NCBI GenBank assembly: GCA_964419445.1
Contig: CAYQPE010000054.1
Span: 1-11,634, forward strand
Direction of reading: 5' to 3'
DNA length: 11,634 nucleotides
Origin: JABHHG01 sp964419445
GTDB taxonomy: Bacteria; Fidelibacterota; Marinisomatia; SCGC-AAA003-L08; D37C17
Of this stretch, positions 7,573 to 11,634 are shown piece after piece (positions within the stretch are counted from its first letter, which is position 1; each line of letters begins with the position of its first letter). Under the pieces are notes generated by a model. The model searched no databases, was not told where the DNA came from, and saw only the letters and a program-made list of their open reading frames with translations. The translations under genes were made by a program, and so were the position numbers.

Positions 7573-8692
7573 ATAAATTGCCTCGTTTAGCTTGTTCTAG
7601 TTCAATTGATTCAAACAAAGCCTGAAAATTCCCTTGACCAAAACCACGAGACCCTTTTCTCTGTATAATTTCAATAAATAAAGTAGGCCTGTCTTCTAAT
7701 GGCTTTGTAAACAACTGAAGTAAATACCCTTCATCGTCACGATCTACTAAAATTTTCAGCTTTTTTAGGATTTCTAAATCTTCATCAATTTCACCAACTC
7801 GCTCTGTCAAAACATCATAATATGTATCTGGAACTTCTAAAAATTCTACTCCATTTGCACGTAATGCCAAAATGGTTTGAATTATATCACCAGTTTGTAT
7901 AGCAATATGTTGTGCCCCTGCACCTTCATTGAAATCTAAATATTCTTCAATCTGAGATTTTTTTATGCCTTTTGCAGGTTCATTAATAGGCATCATCACT
8001 TTCCAGTTTTTTGATCTTACCACAATACTTTTCAATGCAGAATATTGTGTAGAAATATCGGTATCATCAAAGCGTACAAATGTTGGGAAACCAAATATAT
8101 TTTTATAGAATTCACCCCATTTATCCATTTCATCCCAATCAACATTTCCAACAATATGATCAACTCTAATCAAACCCGGATTTTGTGAAGGCACATCCGG
8201 TAATTCTAAATTCTCAAATCCTGGTGCCCATATTCCATTATAATTATCGTTAAATATAAAAGAGTGGACCGTATCTCCATAAGTTTTAATCGTTGATTTA
8301 CCATAATTACCAAATTCATCCTCAGTTACAGTAGGCTTTAAAACACTTTCAGCACCCCGGGAAATACATGAGTCATGAGCCTCTTGATCACAATCAACTG
8401 TAAAGGCTATATCTCTAACCCCATCACCATGTTTAGAAAGCCAAGATGATGCAGGGTGATTTGAAGATAATGGTGTGGTAAATACAAAATATATTTGACC
8501 CTGTTTAAGCACATAGGATACATGATCCTTCACACCTGTTTCAGGGCCACAATATGCAACTGGTTTAAAGCCAAATGCAGAACGATAAAAATGGACTGCT
8601 TGTTTTGCATTACCTACATAAAACTCTACGTGATTAAAATCTCGAACTGCAAAATATTCAATTCCTTCCCACTCTTTGGTCATAAAAGCCAT
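7571..8692 (-). CDS. hpd: 4-hydroxyphenylpyruvate dioxygenase
   Basis: Fe(II)-dependent two-module VOC enzyme converting 4-hydroxyphenylpyruvate to homogentisate with ring hydroxylation, decarboxylation and side-chain migration. Length 373 aa is normal. The N-terminal module begins FNHVEFYVGNAKQAVHFYR; the catalytic C-terminal module contains the iron ligands H179 (RVDHIVGNV), H262 (GAGAQHIAIQT) and E341 (LFIEIIQRKG), all three present. The closing tail GSRGFGQGNFQALFESIE is the active-site lid sequence of the family. The ATG overlaps the aminotransferase stop by one base (TAATG), and a GGAGAAG lies 8 bases upstream. Related hydroxymandelate synthase shares the fold, but the lid and the neighbouring hmgA favour the tyrosine pathway. 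Confidence 0.96.
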   Translation of the reverse strand: MAFMTKEWEGIEYFAVRDFNHVEFYVGNAKQAVHFYRSAFGFKPVAYCGPETGVKDHVSYVLKQGQIYFVFTTPLSSNHPASSWLSKHGDGVRDIAFTVDCDQEAHDSCISRGAESVLKPTVTEDEFGNYGKSTIKTYGDTVHSFIFNDNYNGIWAPGFENLELPDVPSQNPGLIRVDHIVGNVDWDEMDKWGEFYKNIFGFPTFVRFDDTDISTQYSALKSIVVRSKNWKVMMPINEPAKGIKKSQIEEYLDFNEGAGAQHIAIQTGDIIQTILALRANGVEFLEVPDTYYDVLTERVGEIDEDLEILKKLKILVDRDDEGYLLQLFTKPLEDRPTLFIEIIQRKGSRGFGQGNFQALFESIELEQAKRGNL

Positions 8693-9789
8693 TAAAAATT
8701 CTTCTCCATAACTAAATTTAATTTTTCAATAAAATATTTATTTTCATATTCATTGCCAATGGTTACACGTACACATTCAGGTAAACCAAAACCAATTAAA
8801 TGGCGTAAGATTACACCATTTTCTAACATAGACTGGGTAAACATTTTTGCAACATCTCCATCTTCAAAAACTAGGGTGATAAAATTGGCAACTGATGGTA
8901 ATGTTCTAATTCCCATTTCTGATAAATTTTTAACCAACAACTCCATACCTTCTTTATTAAGTTTTAACGTATTGGATAAGTATTCTGAATCATCTAAAGC
9001 TGCAATGGCAGCACGCTGTGCAGGGATAGCCGGTTCAAATGGTAGCTTAACTTTAAGTAGATTCCCAATCAGATTTTCATGGCCAAATCCATAACCTACA
9101 CGAAATCCTGCTAATCCATACGCTTTTGAAAACGTACGCAATGTAATAACATTATCATAGCGATAATGCATAGAATCTGGAAAATCACTGACAGATTCAG
9201 CATATTCAAAATAAGCTTCATCCAAAATTACCATCACACGCTCAGGGACTCTTTTCATAAATGCATCAAATTCATTTACAGTAAAATAGGTTCCTGTGGG
9301 ATTATCTGGATTTGCCAAATAAATAATTTTGGTATATTCATTGATGGCATCAGCCATTGCAGTAAGATTATAATGATAATCATTCATGGGAATCCAATTT
9401 GTATGAATTCCACTTGCATTTGCTAAAACCCTAAATCCAATAAACGAGTTTCGGGCAGCAATAATTTCATCTCCAGCTTTGAGAAATGTTCTCATTATTG
9501 TAGACATTACCCCTTCGCTACCCCCACCTAAAACCACATTGCTCATTTTAAGGTTAAATTTTCTAGCTAACTTTTCCCTGAGCGCAAATGCTGCCGCATC
9601 AGGATATCGGTGGCATTCTTCTAAAGATTGCTTTGCAGCATTAATTGCAGATTTTGGTGGCCCTAATGGATTTTCATTAGATGCTAATTTCACAATTTCT
9701 GAAAGTCCTAACTCACGCTGAACTTCTGATATTGGCTTTCCCGCTTTGTAGGGTGATAGCTCTTTTATATGTTTTGGTACTAATGCCAT
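8692..9789 (-). CDS. HisC-like PLP aminotransferase, probably aromatic (tyrosine) aminotransferase here
   Basis: Fold-type I, class I/II aminotransferase of the histidinol-phosphate aminotransferase-like subfamily, 365 aa from the chosen ATG. Visible residues (numbered from 9789): IVKLASNENPLGPP near the N-terminus, N160 in NPDNPTGTYF, D190 and Y193 in LDEAYFEYAE, the PLP lysine K222 in TFSKAYGLAGFRVGY and R230 after it. The ATG at 9789 gives MALVPKHIKELSPYKAGKPI, a standard HisC-type start; the alternative TTG at 9822 adds 11 residues and would overlap a promoter-like box. No other histidine biosynthesis genes are nearby. As first gene of an operon with hpd and hmgA it most likely transaminates tyrosine (and perhaps phenylalanine) to the arylpyruvate used by Hpd. 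Sequence alone cannot exclude a dual role with histidinol phosphate. Confidence 0.85.
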   Translation of the reverse strand: MALVPKHIKELSPYKAGKPISEVQRELGLSEIVKLASNENPLGPPKSAINAAKQSLEECHRYPDAAAFALREKLARKFNLKMSNVVLGGGSEGVMSTIMRTFLKAGDEIIAARNSFIGFRVLANASGIHTNWIPMNDYHYNLTAMADAINEYTKIIYLANPDNPTGTYFTVNEFDAFMKRVPERVMVILDEAYFEYAESVSDFPDSMHYRYDNVITLRTFSKAYGLAGFRVGYGFGHENLIGNLLKVKLPFEPAIPAQRAAIAALDDSEYLSNTLKLNKEGMELLVKNLSEMGIRTLPSVANFITLVFEDGDVAKMFTQSMLENGVILRHLIGFGLPECVRVTIGNEYENKYFIEKLNLVMEKNF

Positions 9790-9819
9790 ATGATGTAGAT
9801 TTCGCCTTGATAAAACTTC

Positions 9820-9827
9820 CAAATTTA
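9820..9827 (-). promoter_or_regulatory. Possible Bacteroidota-type -7 box for the tyrosine operon
   Basis: TAAATTTG on the minus strand is a full match to the TAnnTTTG -7 element known from Bacteroidota. It would place the transcript start about 24 bases before the aminotransferase ATG. The expected TTTG box about 19-23 bases upstream is weak (TTTTC), and in AT-rich DNA the motif arises by chance, so this is a candidate only. Confidence 0.3.
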
Positions 9828-9828
9828 G

Positions 9829-9859
9829 TTTGATTTACACCGAAAATGATATGATTTTG
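9829..9859 (+). promoter_or_regulatory. Possible promoter for the methyltransferase gene
   Basis: TTTG at 9829-9832 followed after 19 bases by TGATTTTG at 9852-9859, one base off TAnnTTTG; a TATGAT hexamer overlaps it (9850-9855). The leader would be only about 5-10 bases before the GTG start at 9872. Lies back-to-back with the candidate promoter of the tyrosine operon. Weak evidence. Confidence 0.22.
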
Positions 9860-9871
9860 AAAGATTAATTT

Positions 9872-11452
9872 GTGGACAAAAACAAAGCTTCAGAACTGAG
9901 GGGTAGACTCTTTAGGCACTTAGATGGCATTGCCATTACATCAACTATATCTTCACTCCATCAACATGGTATTATAGACTTCATTCGTAAAAAAAATAAT
10001 TTTTCAATTGAAGACATCTTCCAAAACTTTCCATCTAATCATGGATATATGAATGTTGCCCTACGATTATTAAGTGCACAAGGATGGTTAAAAAGAAAGA
10101 TGGATGAACGCAATGAACATATCCACTTTGAAATAACTAATACTGGTGCCACCGTTTTTAAGTTTGCTCATATTTATACTGAAGTTAAAAAACTCTTAAA
10201 AGATATACCACAATATCGATATCGACTATTTTCTACCCACAATACATATTCAAAAAATTATGATAATGCCGTAAACTCCATTTCTGAATTAAGCCAAGAT
10301 ATTCCAGAACAAATCCAACTCCAAATTGAAGGAATACTCATTGGTCCTGCCCTAGTATCTCTAGGCATGAATAATAGGATTCAAGACTATCTATCTCACG
10401 GAAAAATAAGTAAATCGGACAGAGATGAATTCCCATTAATTAATTCATTTTGTAAATATTTTGAAAGTGTTGGATATTTAAACTCAAATAATGAGCTGAC
10501 GAGTAAAGGTGAATTTTATTTTAAACGTGCATCTGCTTATGGTGTTACTGTTTCATATCTTCCAATGTTTTCACATCAATATGAAATACTTTTTGGTGAC
10601 CCTCATTTAATCTGGAAGCGTGATGAAACTGGCTCAGAGACTCATGTAGATAGAACGATGAATGTTTGGGGTAGTGGCGGAGCCCATTCCACATATTTCA
10701 AAAAAATTGATGAAATTGTAATAAATATATTTAACCAACCTTTGGAGAATCAGCCTGTTGGTATTGCAGATATGGGGTGTGGTGATGGTACATTATTAAA
10801 ACATCTTTATGAATTGGTAAAAAACAATACACTTCGAGGTGAAAATTTAGACAATTTCCCCCTTCTTATTGTAGGTGCTGACTTCAACCAAGCTGCAAGG
10901 ATTGCATCTGCTAAAACCTTAACCGATGCACGAATTCAGCATCATATTCTTCATGCTGACATCAGTCATCCAAACAAATATGCGGCAGAATTAAAATCTC
11001 AGTTTGATATTGATTTAGGAGATTTGCTGAATGTACGGTCATTTCTAGACCATAACCGAATTTACTCTTGTCCTAAAATGTCATACACCAATAGGATTAG
11101 TCATTCTACAGGGGCTTATGCTTATCGAGGCAGATTAATCCCTAATTATGAGTTAAAACAGAATCTGGTTGAGCATTTGCACGCATGGAGTCCATATGTA
11201 AAACGATTTGGATTATTGGTTCTTGAGCTTCACTGCCTGCCACCCCATTTAACCGCAAAAAATATTGGAGCTACTACCTCAACAGCCTACGAGAGTACTC
11301 ATGGCTATTCTGATCAGTATATTGTAGAAAGAAGTACATTTTTAAATTCAGCTAAAGAGGCTGGACTTATACCTGAACCAGAAAATATGGCACGATTTCC
11401 AAATAGTGATTTGGCAACAATAAGTATTAATCTATTTAAAAGTATAGATTAA
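9872..11452 (+). CDS. Stand-alone class I SAM methyltransferase with two winged-helix-like segments, AprA-MT1-like
   Basis: 526 aa cytoplasmic protein with no signal peptide. Residues ~15-100 look like a winged-helix module (HGIIDFIRKKN, ALRLLSAQGWLKR, FEITNTGATVF) and ~165-225 like a second one (NRIQDYLSHG, NSFCKYFESVGYLNS, LTSKGEFYFKRA). The Rossmann core follows: motif I ADMGCGDGTLLKHLYE (299-314), acidic motif VGADFN (334-339), and HADIS (361-365). Then come RSFLDHNRIY (389-398), LVLELHCL and a distinctive ESTHGYSDQYIVE (474-486). From memory this combination resembles the iron-dependent AprA MT1 methyltransferase of polyketide loading modules and related free-standing proteins; the histidines in DHNR and THGYSDQ are possible metal ligands. 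Start is GTG, the first start after an in-frame TAA (9866-9868), with GAAAG 8 bases upstream. Divergent from the tyrosine operon; substrate unknown, and no PKS is visible. Confidence 0.75.
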   Translation: MDKNKASELRGRLFRHLDGIAITSTISSLHQHGIIDFIRKKNNFSIEDIFQNFPSNHGYMNVALRLLSAQGWLKRKMDERNEHIHFEITNTGATVFKFAHIYTEVKKLLKDIPQYRYRLFSTHNTYSKNYDNAVNSISELSQDIPEQIQLQIEGILIGPALVSLGMNNRIQDYLSHGKISKSDRDEFPLINSFCKYFESVGYLNSNNELTSKGEFYFKRASAYGVTVSYLPMFSHQYEILFGDPHLIWKRDETGSETHVDRTMNVWGSGGAHSTYFKKIDEIVINIFNQPLENQPVGIADMGCGDGTLLKHLYELVKNNTLRGENLDNFPLLIVGADFNQAARIASAKTLTDARIQHHILHADISHPNKYAAELKSQFDIDLGDLLNVRSFLDHNRIYSCPKMSYTNRISHSTGAYAYRGRLIPNYELKQNLVEHLHAWSPYVKRFGLLVLELHCLPPHLTAKNIGATTSTAYESTHGYSDQYIVERSTFLNSAKEAGLIPEPENMARFPNSDLATISINLFKSID

Positions 11453-11634
11453 CTAATTCCCCAGCACAATATTCACAATTCTTACAATATCTAAGATGTC
11501 AATGATATCATCATCATTCACATCAGCTGCACAAGCTTGTGATGCTGTAGGATTAATATTACCCAATACTATATTCACCGTTTGAACGATATCTAATATA
11601 TCTATAATACTATCTCCATTTACATCACCTGCAG
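11453..11634 (-). CDS. C-terminal end of a dockerin-like repeat protein (5' part outside window)
   Basis: The minus-strand frame is open from the right edge to a TAG at 11453-11455, giving the last 59 residues of a longer protein. It contains two similar calcium-loop repeats: GDVNGDSIIDILDIVQTVN and, after an NINPTASQACAA linker, ADVNDDDIIDILDIVRIVN, both followed by IVLGN. The D-x-N-x-D-x-x-x-D/x-x-D spacing followed by a helix is that of type I dockerin/EF-hand-like pairs. Such tails occur at the C-terminus of secreted hydrolases or surface proteins in cellulosome-free marine lineages too, often those of the Marinimicrobia/Calditrichaeota kind (recollection, not checked). The catalytic or adhesive part lies beyond the window. 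Its stop directly abuts the methyltransferase stop, leaving no room for a terminator between. Confidence 0.8.
   Translation of the reverse strand, partial: AGDVNGDSIIDILDIVQTVNIVLGNINPTASQACAADVNDDDIIDILDIVRIVNIVLGN

Noticed and set aside
8753..9094. 113-codon plus-strand frame inside the aminotransferase gene
   Set aside because: Antisense shadow; composition mirrors the conserved minus-strand protein.
1..11634. CRISPR arrays, tRNA/rRNA genes, insertion sequences, phage or defence genes
   Set aside because: No repeat-spacer structure, no transposase or integrase motif, no tRNA cloverleaf noticed; all coding space is accounted for by metabolic and envelope genes.

Overview
The window reads as a piece of an AT-rich genome (about one third G+C by eye) from an aerobic heterotroph, probably of the Bacteroidota/Marinimicrobia (FCB) side of the tree. 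Reasons, all inference: Bacteroidota-like extended first periplasmic loop in the heme A synthase, compact (~380 aa) homogentisate dioxygenase, dockerin-like C-terminal tail on a protein at the right edge, and TAnnTTTG-like promoter boxes. A block of exactly 100 Ns (1098-1197) shows this is a scaffold from draft or environmental assembly.

Layout. Left edge (+): the C-terminal half of hemL (tetrapyrrole synthesis), followed immediately by a decayed small membrane-protein gene. Converging on it (-) is a heme A/cytochrome oxidase assembly cluster ctaA-ctaB-DUF420, with the N gap inside the DUF420 gene. After a 108-bp spacer comes the main block, a minus-strand tyrosine degradation operon spanning 3377-9789. 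In transcription order it holds a HisC-like aminotransferase, hpd, hmgA, a shortened VOC-fold gene, a flavin-reductase-like gene and an acetoacetyl-CoA synthetase. The recognised enzymes lie in pathway order: tyrosine to 4-hydroxyphenylpyruvate, to homogentisate, to maleylacetoacetate, then (steps not encoded here) fumarate plus acetoacetate, and finally acetoacetyl-CoA. Maleylacetoacetate isomerase and fumarylacetoacetase are absent from the window.

An 82-bp divergent intergenic region separates this operon from a plus-strand stand-alone methyltransferase of 526 aa. It has two winged-helix-like segments before a Rossmann SAM-binding domain and looks like the unusual AprA-MT1 type known from polyketide loading modules. 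It ends back-to-back with the minus-strand 3' end of a protein carrying two dockerin/EF-hand-like repeats, cut by the right edge.

Most genes in both minus-strand clusters overlap or are spaced by a few bases (TAATG and ATGnnTAA junctions), which points to translational coupling. The least ordinary items are the methyltransferase, the VOC gene that appears to have lost its central half, the flavin-reductase-like gene filling the place of the missing pathway steps, and the dockerin tail.
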